This document shows positions 16,592 through 27,067 of a stretch of 64,000 bases of DNA, piece by piece. Numbering within the stretch: the stretch's first letter is position 1; each line of letters starts with the position of its first letter. Both the position numbers and the translations under genes were made by a program. Source of the DNA: Saccharothrix algeriensis (lineage in GTDB: Bacteria; Actinomycetota; Actinomycetes; Mycobacteriales; Pseudonocardiaceae); the NCBI RefSeq assembly GCF_016907655.1, contig NZ_JAFBCL010000001.1, positions 1,178,001 to 1,242,000 on the forward strand. The letters run 5' to 3'. Below the pieces are notes generated by a model that saw only the letters and a program-made list of their open reading frames with translations, ran no database searches and was not told the DNA's origin.

Positions 16592-17734
16592 ATGCGACCA
16601 CGTCGCAGGACCACGACCGCGGCGACCGTCCTGCGGTCGGTGCTGGACAACGGCCCGGTGGCGCGCAGCACCATCGCGCGGCTGACCGGGCTGTCCGCCG
16701 CCGCCGTCACCCGGCAGTACGCGGAGCTGGCCGACCTCGGCCTGCTGCGCGAGGTGGCGGAGGCGCGCGTGCCCAGGGTGACGGTGGGCCGGCCGCACGT
16801 GCCGGTGGACATCGACGTGGCGCGGTACGCGGTGTGCGGTGTGCACATCGCCTTGTCGCACACCACCTTGTCGCTGGTGGACCTGCGCGGGCGGGTCCTG
16901 AGCCGGAGCCGCGAGCCGCACCCCGGGCCGGACCCGGCGGCGGTGTTCGGGCAGGTCCGGCGGCGGCTGCCCGGCTTCCTGCGCGACCACCTGGGCGAGC
17001 GCACCGCGCTGGGCCTCGGGCTGGCGATCGGCGGCTGGGTGGACCCGGAGCGCGGCACGGTCGTCCGGCACAGCCAGCTCGGCTGGCGGGACGTCCCGGC
17101 GCGCGAGGCGCTGGAGCCGCTGGGCCTGCCGGTGCACGTGGAGAGCCACAGCCGGGCGCTGGCCCGCGCGGAGCAGCTGTTCGGCGACCAGCGCAGCCGC
17201 TCCAGCGTGGTGCACCTGTTCGTCGGCAACGTGGTCGACGCGGCGATCGCCACCGCCGGCGCCGTGCACCACGGGCCGCGCTCGGCCGCCGGCAACGTCG
17301 CCCACCTGCGGCTGGACGGCAGCACCGCGGACTGCCCGTGCGGGCGCCGCGGCTGCTTCCAGGCCACGGTGTCCGACCGGGCCGTGGCCGAGCGGGCGGC
17401 CCGCGCGGGCCTGATCCCGGAGCCGTCCCTGCCGCTGCTGGTGGACCGGGCGCGCGCCGGCGACGGCCGCGCCCGCGACGTGCTGCGGGAGCGCGCCCGG
17501 CACGTCGGGCAGGCGGTCGGGCTGCTGCTCGACCTGGTCAACCCCGAGGTGCTGGTGCTCGCCGAAGCCGGTGTCGTGCACCTGCCCGAGTGCCTGGACG
17601 AGGTGCGCGCCCAGGTCGGCGACCGGGCCGGCGCGGTGGCGCCGACCAGTTTCGGGCCGGACGTGCTGAGCGTCGCGGCGGGTTCCGTGGTGTTGGACGC
17701 CATTTACGGCAGCCCGCTCGACCTGTGCGCCTGA
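16592..17734 (+). CDS. ROK family transcriptional regulator
   Basis: A 380-residue protein. Residues about 10-55 form a winged HTH (VLRSVLDNGPVARSTIARLT, GLSAAAVTRQYAELADLGLL). Residues about 75-375 form the ROK sugar-kinase-like fold with the zinc motif CPCGRRGC at 248-255 and a supporting His in AAGNVAHL. The kinase catalytic Asp seen in ROK kinases (N-D-x-N, or H-D in NagC) is replaced: the segment reads VESHSRALARAEQLFG. This is therefore a regulator without sugar-kinase activity. It precedes the sulfonate operon on the same strand with a 122-bp gap and may control it or an unlinked sugar system. Confidence 0.88.
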   Translation: MRPRRRTTTAATVLRSVLDNGPVARSTIARLTGLSAAAVTRQYAELADLGLLREVAEARVPRVTVGRPHVPVDIDVARYAVCGVHIALSHTTLSLVDLRGRVLSRSREPHPGPDPAAVFGQVRRRLPGFLRDHLGERTALGLGLAIGGWVDPERGTVVRHSQLGWRDVPAREALEPLGLPVHVESHSRALARAEQLFGDQRSRSSVVHLFVGNVVDAAIATAGAVHHGPRSAAGNVAHLRLDGSTADCPCGRRGCFQATVSDRAVAERAARAGLIPEPSLPLLVDRARAGDGRARDVLRERARHVGQAVGLLLDLVNPEVLVLAEAGVVHLPECLDEVRAQVGDRAGAVAPTSFGPDVLSVAAGSVVLDAIYGSPLDLCA

Positions 17735-17856
17735 AGTTAATTCACCGAATCGCAAAATTGACCACGACGGAACCGCGCGGGAAACTGTACGAGTAACCGC
17801 CGTAAACCCCACTCGACCTGCGAAGGTCTCTTTTCGCACAGCTGGAGGAATACACC

Positions 17857-18813
17857 GTGACGAGCACCTTGAACGCGGTCTCGGTACGCCCCGTGGCGGG
17901 CCTGATCGGCGCGGACATCTCGGGGGTCGACCTTTCCCGGCCACTGGGCGAGGAAATCGTGGAACTGATCGGGAATGCGCTGCACGAGTACAAGGTGCTG
18001 TTCTTCCGGGACCAGGACCTCGACCACGCGAGCCAGATCGCGTTCGGCCGCCGGTTCGGCGAGCTGACCTACGCGCACCCGCACGACGACGCGCCGCCCG
18101 GGGGTTTCCCGGAGATCTTCACCATCGACCCGCGCCGCTACGAGGAGCGCTACGGCCCGGACTTCACGCGGCAGGCGCGCCGCCGCCGGTACAGCTACTT
18201 CTCGGGGTGGCACACCGACGTGACCGCCGCGGTGAACCCGCCGTCGGGCTCGATCCTGCGCGCGGAGGTCGTGCCCGAGCGCGGCGGCGACACGACGTGG
18301 ACCAACCTCGTCGCCGCCTACGAGGGCCTGTCCGCGCCGCTTCGGTCCTTCGTGGACGGATTGCGGGCGGAGCACCGCTACGGCGGGGCGGACCGGCCCG
18401 CCGGCGACGCCTACGCCAAGCGGGTCGACGACAACCTGTTGGTGGCGGTGCACCCGGTGGTGCGCGTCCACCCGGTGACCGGCGAGCGGGCGCTGTTCGT
18501 CAACCCCGGCTTCACCAGCCACGTCGTCGACCTGTCGCCGAGCGAGTCGAAGGCGGTGCTGGACCTGCTCTACGCCGAGATCACCCGCCCCGAGTACACC
18601 GTGCGGTTCCGCTGGGAGCCGGGCAGCGTGGCGTTCTGGGACAACCGCGCGACCGCCCACCTGGCCCCGCGCGACCTGGAGCACCTGGACGTCGAGCGCC
18701 GCCTGCACCGCGTGACGCTGGTGGGCGACGTGCCGGTCGGGCCGGACGGCCGCGCGTCGGAACTGGTGGCGGGCAAGCCGTTCACCGCCGAGCACACGGT
18801 CAAGGTGGGCTGA
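17857..18813 (+). CDS. TauD/TfdA family Fe(II)/2-oxoglutarate dioxygenase
   Basis: A 318-residue enzyme that probably releases sulfite or sulfate from an alkylsulfonate or sulfate ester by oxidative cleavage. The iron ligands are visible: His119 and Asp121 in FSGWHTDVTAAVNPPSG, and His284 in RRLHRVTLVGD. DTTWTNLVAAYEGLS and GSVAFWDNRATAHLAPRD are family landmarks. GGAGGAAT lies upstream of the GTG at 17857. It heads an operon with an ABC importer and a flavin monooxygenase system, which supports a sulfur-scavenging role. The exact substrate is not predictable. Confidence 0.92.
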   Translation: MTSTLNAVSVRPVAGLIGADISGVDLSRPLGEEIVELIGNALHEYKVLFFRDQDLDHASQIAFGRRFGELTYAHPHDDAPPGGFPEIFTIDPRRYEERYGPDFTRQARRRRYSYFSGWHTDVTAAVNPPSGSILRAEVVPERGGDTTWTNLVAAYEGLSAPLRSFVDGLRAEHRYGGADRPAGDAYAKRVDDNLLVAVHPVVRVHPVTGERALFVNPGFTSHVVDLSPSESKAVLDLLYAEITRPEYTVRFRWEPGSVAFWDNRATAHLAPRDLEHLDVERRLHRVTLVGDVPVGPDGRASELVAGKPFTAEHTVKVG

Positions 18814-19373
18814 TGGCCGCCCCCCACGCGGTGGCCGCAGCCGCTCCTGGCGCGCCACCGGCGAAACCGCTGCCGGTGAACGCACTCCCGGTCGACGCGG
18901 CGCGGTTCCGCCGGGTGTTCCGCCGCCACCCGGCGGGTGTCGTGGTGATCACGGTCGACTCCGAGGCCGGCCCGGCCGGGTTCACCGCCACCTCGCTGAC
19001 GTCGGTGAGCGCGCAGCCGCCGTCGGTGTCCTTCGGGATCTCCGCGCGCTCCTCGACCTGGCCGCACGTGCGCGACGCAGGGAGCGTCGTCGTGAACTTC
19101 CTGGGAGCGCACCAGGAAGGGCTGGCACGGCGTTTCGCCACCAGCGGCCTGGACCGGTTCGCCGCCCCGACGAGGTGGCGCAGGCTCGCGGGCGGCGAAC
19201 CGGTGCTCGACGGCGTGACCGGGTGGCTGCGGGCCGAGGTCCGGTCGCTGATCCCGGTGGGCGACCACCACCTCGTGCTGGCGCAGGTGGTCGAGACCGA
19301 CCTGCGCGAGGGCTCCGCTCCCCTGCTCTACCACGACGGCCGCTACCACTCGATCCAGGACTACCGCACATGA
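18813..19373 (+). CDS. Flavin reductase (FMN) of a two-component monooxygenase
   Basis: A 186-residue flavin-reductase-like split barrel. The ATG at 18813 shares its A with the TGA of the dioxygenase gene. Motifs are FRRVFRRHPAGVVVITVDSE, GFTATSLTSVSAQPPSVSF and VGDHHLVLAQVVE. An N-terminal extension of about 28 residues is Ala/Pro-rich. It should supply reduced FMN to the flavin monooxygenase at 21983-23314. The dioxygenase and the ABC genes flank it, and all junctions overlap. Confidence 0.92.
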   Translation: MAAPHAVAAAAPGAPPAKPLPVNALPVDAARFRRVFRRHPAGVVVITVDSEAGPAGFTATSLTSVSAQPPSVSFGISARSSTWPHVRDAGSVVVNFLGAHQEGLARRFATSGLDRFAAPTRWRRLAGGEPVLDGVTGWLRAEVRSLIPVGDHHLVLAQVVETDLREGSAPLLYHDGRYHSIQDYRT

Positions 19374-20428
19374 CACTGCCACCCCCGTCGGCCGTCGGCC
19401 GGCGATCCTTCCTGACCGGACTGGCAGGCGCGGGGGCGCTCGGCCTCCTCGGCTGCTCCGCGGCGGGCGGCGCGAGCGGTCCGGCCCCGGCCGGGCCGCT
19501 GCCCACCGCCGTGCCACCCGGCACGGAGCTGACCATCTCCATCCGCACCACCCTCAAGCAACTGGAAGCCTCCGGGGAACTGGCGAAGCTGCCGTTCGAG
19601 GTGCCGGAGTGGCCGAACCTGACCGCCGGGCCGGACGTCATCCAGGCGTTCCGGGCCGGGTCGGTCGACCTCGCCTCCAACGCGGGCATCCCGCCCATCC
19701 AGGCCGCCGCGATGCGGTTCGACGCCAGGATCGTCGCGGTCGCGCACCGGGAGACGCCGACCTACCAGTTCGCGACCGCGCCCGGTTCGGACATCCGGTC
19801 CCGGTCGGACTTCAGGGGCCGCCGGATCGCCTTCTCCCAGGGCCAGGCGCAGGGCGTGATCGTGCTGCGCACGCTCAGGGAACTGGGGCTGGGCAAGGAG
19901 GACGTGCGGTTGGTCGCGTTGAACAGCCCGCAGTTCCTCACCGCGCTGCAGTCCGGCCAGGTCGACGTGGCCGTCCTGGCCGAGCCCAGCACCACGAAGT
20001 ACCTGGAGCAGTACGGGAAGGACGGCGCGCGCACCATCGAGGTGGCGGCGGTGGACCTCCTGACCGTCCTGTGGGCGCCCACCTCCGTGCTGCGCGACGA
20101 CGCGAAAGCCGCCGCGATCCGGGCGTTCATCCCGTTCTGGGCGCGGGGCCAGGTGTGGGCGTGGGAGCACCCCGAGCAGTGGGTCGAGCACTACTACGTC
20201 GAGGACCAGAACCTCAGCGCGGCCGACGGGCGCCGGATCGTCACCTCCCACCCCCGGCCCCACTTCCCGCCGAGCTGGGACCGGGCCGTCGCCTGGGAGC
20301 AGGAGACCGCCGACCTGCTGGCCCAGGGCGGGTTCACCCCGCCGACGAAGGCCGCCGACCTGTTCGACCGGCGGTTCGAAGGCATCGCCGCGGACTCCGT
20401 CCCCGCCACCTACCGGAGCGCACCATGA
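19370..20428 (+). CDS. ssuA: ABC transporter substrate-binding lipoprotein, aliphatic-sulfonate (SsuA) type
   Basis: A 352-residue periplasmic-type binding protein. The N-terminus RRSFLTGLAGAGALGLLGCS combines a twin-arginine motif with a lipobox (LLGC), so it is probably exported by Tat and lipid-anchored. The SsuA/NMT1-like fold shows in VIQAFRAGSVDLASNAG and GRRIAFSQGQAQGVIVLRTL. The ATG at 19370 overlaps the flavin reductase stop by ATGA. It should capture sulfonates for the permease encoded next. Confidence 0.92.
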   Translation: MTLPPPSAVGRRSFLTGLAGAGALGLLGCSAAGGASGPAPAGPLPTAVPPGTELTISIRTTLKQLEASGELAKLPFEVPEWPNLTAGPDVIQAFRAGSVDLASNAGIPPIQAAAMRFDARIVAVAHRETPTYQFATAPGSDIRSRSDFRGRRIAFSQGQAQGVIVLRTLRELGLGKEDVRLVALNSPQFLTALQSGQVDVAVLAEPSTTKYLEQYGKDGARTIEVAAVDLLTVLWAPTSVLRDDAKAAAIRAFIPFWARGQVWAWEHPEQWVEHYYVEDQNLSAADGRRIVTSHPRPHFPPSWDRAVAWEQETADLLAQGGFTPPTKAADLFDRRFEGIAADSVPATYRSAP

Positions 20429-21273
20429 CGCAGACCCTCGCGCCGCCCGCCCGCACGGCGGTCGTGCCGCCGCGCGCCGCCGCACCCGCGGTCCGCAGGC
20501 GCAGGCTGGGACCCGGCAAACCCATCCCCTACGGCCGGGCCGCCGGGCCGCTGCTGGTGGTGGCGCTGTGGTGCGCCGCCTCCGCGACCGGCTGGCTCGA
20601 CCCGCGCCTGCTGTCCGCGCCGTGGACGGTGGTGGACACCGGCGTCGCGCTGGTCCGGGACGGCACGCTGCCCGACAGCGTCCTGACCTCGTTGCGGCGG
20701 GCGGGCCTCGGCTTCCTGATCGGCGGCGTCGCGGGCACGGCGCTCGCGCTCGCGGCCGGGCTCAGCCGCGTCGGCGAGGCGCTGATCGACGGCACCGTGC
20801 AGGTCAAGCGGGCGATCCCGTCGCTGGGCCTGATCCCGCTGCTGATCCTGTGGCTGGGCATCGGCGAGGGCTTCAAGGTCGTGGTCATCGCCATCGGCGT
20901 GGCCGTCACCCTCTACCTCCAGACGCACGCCTCGCTGACCGGCATCGACAAGCGGTACGTGGAGCTGGCGGAGGTGGTGGGGCTGAGCCGCCGGCAGTTC
21001 GTGCGCAAGGTGGTCTTCCCCGGCGCCCTGCCCGGCTTCTTCGTCGGCCTGCGGCTGGGCGTGACCGGCTCGTGGCTGTTCCTGATCGTGCTGGAGCAGA
21101 TCAACGCCACCAGCGGCATCGGCTACCTGATGTTCCAGGCGCAGAACTACGGCCAGAGCGACGTGATCGTCGTCGGCCTGGTGGTCTACGGCCTGTTCGG
21201 CTTCGCCTCCGACGCCGTGCTCCGACTGGTCGAGCGGAGGGTGCTGTCGTGGCGGCGCACGCTGAGCGGGTGA
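20425..21273 (+). CDS. ssuC: ABC transporter permease, SsuC/TauC type
   Basis: A 282-residue inner-membrane permease with about six helices after a 35-residue Pro/Ala/Arg-rich N-terminus. The EAA loop for ATPase contact is LAEVVGLSRRQFVRKVVFPG. SLRRAGLGFLIGGVAGTALA and AIPSLGLIPLLILWLGIGEG are characteristic of the SsuC/TauC/NrtB group. It overlaps ssuA by ATGA and the ATPase gene by 25 bp. Confidence 0.93.
   Translation: MTQTLAPPARTAVVPPRAAAPAVRRRRLGPGKPIPYGRAAGPLLVVALWCAASATGWLDPRLLSAPWTVVDTGVALVRDGTLPDSVLTSLRRAGLGFLIGGVAGTALALAAGLSRVGEALIDGTVQVKRAIPSLGLIPLLILWLGIGEGFKVVVIAIGVAVTLYLQTHASLTGIDKRYVELAEVVGLSRRQFVRKVVFPGALPGFFVGLRLGVTGSWLFLIVLEQINATSGIGYLMFQAQNYGQSDVIVVGLVVYGLFGFASDAVLRLVERRVLSWRRTLSG
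21236..21241 (+). promoter_or_regulatory. Ribosome-binding site that decides the ATPase start
   Basis: GGAGGG lies 7 nt before the GTG at 21249, inside the end of the permease gene. It favours this start over later in-frame GTGs at 21270, 21279 and 21288. Confidence 0.6.
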
Positions 21274-21986
21274 GCGCGGTGAGCGCGGTGAGCGTTCGCG
21301 GCCTCGTGCGGCGCTTCGGGCAGCGGACCGTGCTCGACGGGCTGGACCTGGACATCGCGCCCGGCGAGTTCGTGGCCCTGCTGGGGCGCAGCGGCTCGGG
21401 CAAGTCGACCCTGCTGCGGGCCGTCGCGGGGCTGGACTACGACGTGGTGGGCGGCGGCGAGCTGCGGGTGCCGCGGGAGGTCGCGGTGGCGTTCCAGGAC
21501 TCCCGGCTGCTGCCGTGGCTGCGGGTGCTGGACAACGTGGTGCTCGGGATCCCCGGCGACGCGCGGGAGCGCGGCCGGCGCGCGCTGGCCGAGGTGGGCC
21601 TGGGCGGGCGGGAGCGCGCGTGGCCCGACCAGCTCTCCGGCGGCGAGCAGCAGCGCGTCGCGCTGGCGCGCTGCCTGGTCCGCGAACCCGCCGTGCTGCT
21701 GGCCGACGAGCCGTTCGGCGCGCTGGACGCGTTGACCCGCATCAGGATGCACGACCTGCTGCGCGAGCTGTGCGCGCGGCACCGCCCCGCGGTCCTGCTG
21801 GTCACGCACGACGTGGACGAGGCCGTGGAGCTGGCCGACCGGGTCGTCGTGCTGGAGGAGGGCCGGATCGCGCTCGACGTGCCGATCACCCTGCCCGCGC
21901 CGCGCTCGCACCGCGACCCGCTGTTCCAGTCCCACCGCGACCGACTGCTGCTCGCGCTGGGCATCACCGAGGGGACCACACCGTGA
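21249..21986 (+). CDS. ssuB: ABC transporter ATP-binding protein, SsuB type
   Basis: A 245-residue ATPase of the sulfonate importer. Walker A is LLGRSGSGKSTLLRAVAG, the Q-loop is VAFQDSRLLPWL, the signature is LSGGEQQRVALARCLV, and Walker B is VLLADEPFGALDALTR, with the switch His in LLVTHDVDEAVELADRV. The GTG at 21249 is supported by a GGAGGG site, giving a 25-bp overlap with ssuC. Downstream it overlaps the monooxygenase gene by GTGA. Confidence 0.94.
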   Translation: MAAHAERVSAVSAVSVRGLVRRFGQRTVLDGLDLDIAPGEFVALLGRSGSGKSTLLRAVAGLDYDVVGGGELRVPREVAVAFQDSRLLPWLRVLDNVVLGIPGDARERGRRALAEVGLGGRERAWPDQLSGGEQQRVALARCLVREPAVLLADEPFGALDALTRIRMHDLLRELCARHRPAVLLVTHDVDEAVELADRVVVLEEGRIALDVPITLPAPRSHRDPLFQSHRDRLLLALGITEGTTP

Positions 21987-23314
21987 CCCAGTTGCACCTC
22001 AACCTGTTCCTGCACGACACCGGGCACCACGAGGCGTCCTGGCGGCTGCCGGGCAGCGACCCGCACGGCCACGTCAGCGTCGACTACCACGAGCGGCTGG
22101 CCCGCACCGCCGAGGCCGCGGCGTTCGACTCGGTGTTCCTGGCCGACTCGCCGGTGCTGTGGGGTCGGGTCGGGCGCCGCCCGTCGGGCCGCCTGGAGCC
22201 CACCGTGCTGCTCACCGCGCTGGCCCGCGCCACGTCCCGGATCGGCCTGATCGCCACCGCCTCCACCACTTACAACGAACCGTTCAACCTGGCCCGCCGG
22301 TTCGCCTCGCTCGACCACGTCAGCGGCGGCCGGGCCGGGTGGAACATCGTGACGACGGCGGGCGACGACGCGGCGCGCAACTTCGGGCTCGACGCCCAGC
22401 CCGCGCACGTCGACCGCTACGAGCGGGCCGACGAGTTCCTGGAGGTGGCCAAGAAGCTGTGGGACTCCTGGGACGACGACGCGATCGTGGCCGACCGGGA
22501 GCGCGGCGTGCACGCGGAGGACGACCGCGTGCGCACGATCGACCACGAGGGCAGGCACTTCCGCGTCCGCGGGCCGCTGAACGTGCCGCGCTCGCCGCAG
22601 GCGTACCCGCTGCTGGTGCAGGCCGGGTCCTCCGCGGACGGCCGCGGCTTCGCCGCCCGGCACGCCGAGGCGGTGTTCACCGCCCAGCAGGGCCTGGCCG
22701 AGGCCAGGGCCTTCTACGCGGACGTCAAGGGCCGCGCCCGCGCGGCCGGCCGGGACCCGGACCACGTCAAGGTCCTGCCCGGCCTGGTGCCGGTGATCGG
22801 GTCCACGGAGGCCGAGGCGCTGGCCGCCGACGCGGAGCTGGACCGGCTGATCGTGGCCGAGCACGCGCGCGACCAGCTCGCCGGGCTGCTGCGGGTCGAC
22901 CCGGCCGCGCTGGAGCTGGACGCGCCGCTGCCCGCCGACCTGCCGCCGGAGGACGCGATCGAGGGCGCGAAGTCCCGCTACACGCTGGTGGTGGAGCTGG
23001 CGCGGCGGGAGTCGCTGACCGTGCGGCAGCTCATCGGGCGGCTCGGCGGCGGGCGGGGGCACAAGACGTTCGCCGGGACGCCGGAGCAGGTGGCCGACAC
23101 CATCGAGCACTGGTTCCGGGAGGGCGCGGCGGACGGGTTCAACATCATGCCCGCCGTGCTGCCGTCGGGGCTGGAGCTGTTCGCGTCCGAGGTGGTGCCG
23201 ATCCTCCGGCGGCGCGGCCTGTTCCGCACCGGGTACACCGGCTCCACGCTGCGGGAGCACTACGGCCTGCCGCGCCCGGCCAACCGGTTCGACCGCTCGC
23301 TCACGGCGGTGTGA
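21983..23314 (+). CDS. LLM-class flavin-dependent monooxygenase, NtaA/SnaA/DszA type
   Basis: A 443-residue FMNH2-dependent monooxygenase of the NtaA/SnaA/SoxA group. Landmarks are LFLHDTGHHEASWRLPGSDP, AFDSVFLADSPVLWGRVG, GGRAGWNIVTTAGDDAARNF and VQAGSSADGRGFAARHAEAVF. It needs reduced FMN from a partner, which the flavin reductase gene at 18813 provides. Related enzymes open sulfone rings (DszA) or oxidise nitrilotriacetate; next to an SsuABC-type importer and a TauD-like enzyme an organosulfur substrate is most likely. It ends the operon. Confidence 0.9.
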   Translation: MTQLHLNLFLHDTGHHEASWRLPGSDPHGHVSVDYHERLARTAEAAAFDSVFLADSPVLWGRVGRRPSGRLEPTVLLTALARATSRIGLIATASTTYNEPFNLARRFASLDHVSGGRAGWNIVTTAGDDAARNFGLDAQPAHVDRYERADEFLEVAKKLWDSWDDDAIVADRERGVHAEDDRVRTIDHEGRHFRVRGPLNVPRSPQAYPLLVQAGSSADGRGFAARHAEAVFTAQQGLAEARAFYADVKGRARAAGRDPDHVKVLPGLVPVIGSTEAEALAADAELDRLIVAEHARDQLAGLLRVDPAALELDAPLPADLPPEDAIEGAKSRYTLVVELARRESLTVRQLIGRLGGGRGHKTFAGTPEQVADTIEHWFREGAADGFNIMPAVLPSGLELFASEVVPILRRRGLFRTGYTGSTLREHYGLPRPANRFDRSLTAV

Positions 23315-23581
23315 CCGCGGCGGGGCGCGAGGGCCGCGCCGCCCCGGAGGCCGGGATCCCGGGGGCCGCGGCGGCGCGGTCGGGGATCCGACCGCGCGGA
23401 CGGCGCGGCCGGGAGGGGCGCGGCTCCGGCGTCGTCGGCCGCGTCCCCGGACCGGCGAACGGCCCACCGCTCGACGCGACCGTCCGTGACAGCTGTTCAC
23501 CCGAACGGCCGAGCCGGGGCGCGACCCGCCCGGAGTCGCCCCTGCACCCCCGCACGGGGCGGGTGCGGGCAGAATGCTGCC

Positions 23582-25921
<2,340 letters not shown>

Positions 25922-25936
25922 GGGTACCCCCGTGGC

Positions 25937-27067
25937 ATGAGGGTCGTCGTCACGGGGGCCAGCGGCAGCGTCGGCACGGCCCTGCGGCGGGTCCTGCGCG
26001 CCGAGGCGCCGGGTGTGGACGTGCTGGGCGTCGCGCGCCGCGTGCCCGGTGGCGGGTCGCGTGACGACGACCCCCGGCACGCGTCCGACGGCTCCCGGCA
26101 CGCGCCCGGCGACCCCCGGCACGCGGTGCGCGACGGCGACCCCGGGGACGTGCCCGGCCGCACGTCCTGGCTGAGCTGCGACATCGGCGCGCCCTCGGCG
26201 GAGGCCCGGCTGGCCGGCGCCTTCGCCGGGGCGGACGCCGTGGTGCACCTGGCCTGGGCGGTCCAGCCCGGCTCGGACGAGCCCGACATGCGGCGCACCA
26301 ACCTCGACGGCAGCGGGCACGTCCTCGCGGCGGCGCGGCGGGCCGGCGTGCCGCACGTCGTGGTGGCCTCGTCGATCGCCGCGTACTCCCCCGCCGACCA
26401 CCCGGTCACCGAGGACTGGCCGTGCGGCGGCGTGCCGGGCAGCGCGTACAGCAGGCAGAAGGCCGAGCTGGAGCGGATGCTCGAAGGCCGCGCCGACGTG
26501 GCCGTGCTCCGGCCGTGCGCGGTCGTCCAGCCGGGCGCGGGCGCCGAGCTGGGCCGCTGGGCGGTCAGCCCGCTGTTCCCGCCGGCCCTGCTCGGGCGGC
26601 GGTGGTTGCCGGTGCCGCTGTGGTCCGGCCTGCGGGCTCAGGTCGTGCACGCCGAGGACGTCGGGCGGGCCATCTCGCTGATCCTGCGCGAGCGGTCGAC
26701 CGGCGCGTTCAACGTGGCCTCCGAGCAGGTGCTCGGCGCGGACGAGCTGGCCTCGGTGCTCGGCGGCTTCCGGCTGCCGGTTCCGCTGCGCCTGCTGGAG
26801 GGGCTAGCCTGGCCGACGTGGCGGGCCGGCGTGCAGCCGGTGCACCCGGGCTGGCTGCGGCTGGCCGCCCAGGCGTCCACTGTGGACAGCTCCCGCCTGC
26901 GGTCGCTGGGGTGGCGCCCGCGGCACGGCCCGCGCGAGGCGCTGGCCGCGACGGTCGCCGCGGTGGCGCGGGGCCAGGGCTCGTGGGGTCCGCTCGCGCC
27001 GCGCGCCGGTGGCCGGTGGCGCGAGCTGGGTTGGGGTTTTCCGGTGCGGCAGAGCCAAGGGGGCTGA
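25937..27067 (+). CDS. NAD-dependent epimerase/dehydratase family protein (extended SDR)
   Basis: A 376-residue protein. The dinucleotide-binding motif is VVVTGASGSVGTALRRVL, the catalytic pair is in AYSRQKAELERMLEG (Y-x-x-x-K) with a Ser in VVVASSIAAYSPADH. Residues about 38-75 are an unusual low-complexity insert with degenerate repeats of DPRHA/SRHA between the first strand-helix pair and the next strand; related SDRs lack it. Its TGA is immediately followed by the GTG of the next gene, so the two are cotranscribed. The substrate is unknown. Confidence 0.87.
   Translation: MRVVVTGASGSVGTALRRVLRAEAPGVDVLGVARRVPGGGSRDDDPRHASDGSRHAPGDPRHAVRDGDPGDVPGRTSWLSCDIGAPSAEARLAGAFAGADAVVHLAWAVQPGSDEPDMRRTNLDGSGHVLAAARRAGVPHVVVASSIAAYSPADHPVTEDWPCGGVPGSAYSRQKAELERMLEGRADVAVLRPCAVVQPGAGAELGRWAVSPLFPPALLGRRWLPVPLWSGLRAQVVHAEDVGRAISLILRERSTGAFNVASEQVLGADELASVLGGFRLPVPLRLLEGLAWPTWRAGVQPVHPGWLRLAAQASTVDSSRLRSLGWRPRHGPREALAATVAAVARGQGSWGPLAPRAGGRWRELGWGFPVRQSQGG
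26063..26145 (+). repeat. In-frame minisatellite inside the SDR gene
   Basis: Degenerate units of about 24-27 bp built on a CCCGGCACGCG core occur in tandem and encode DDDPRHA, DGSRHA and GDPRHA. It lies at a loop position of the SDR fold, which explains why it is tolerated. Confidence 0.65.
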
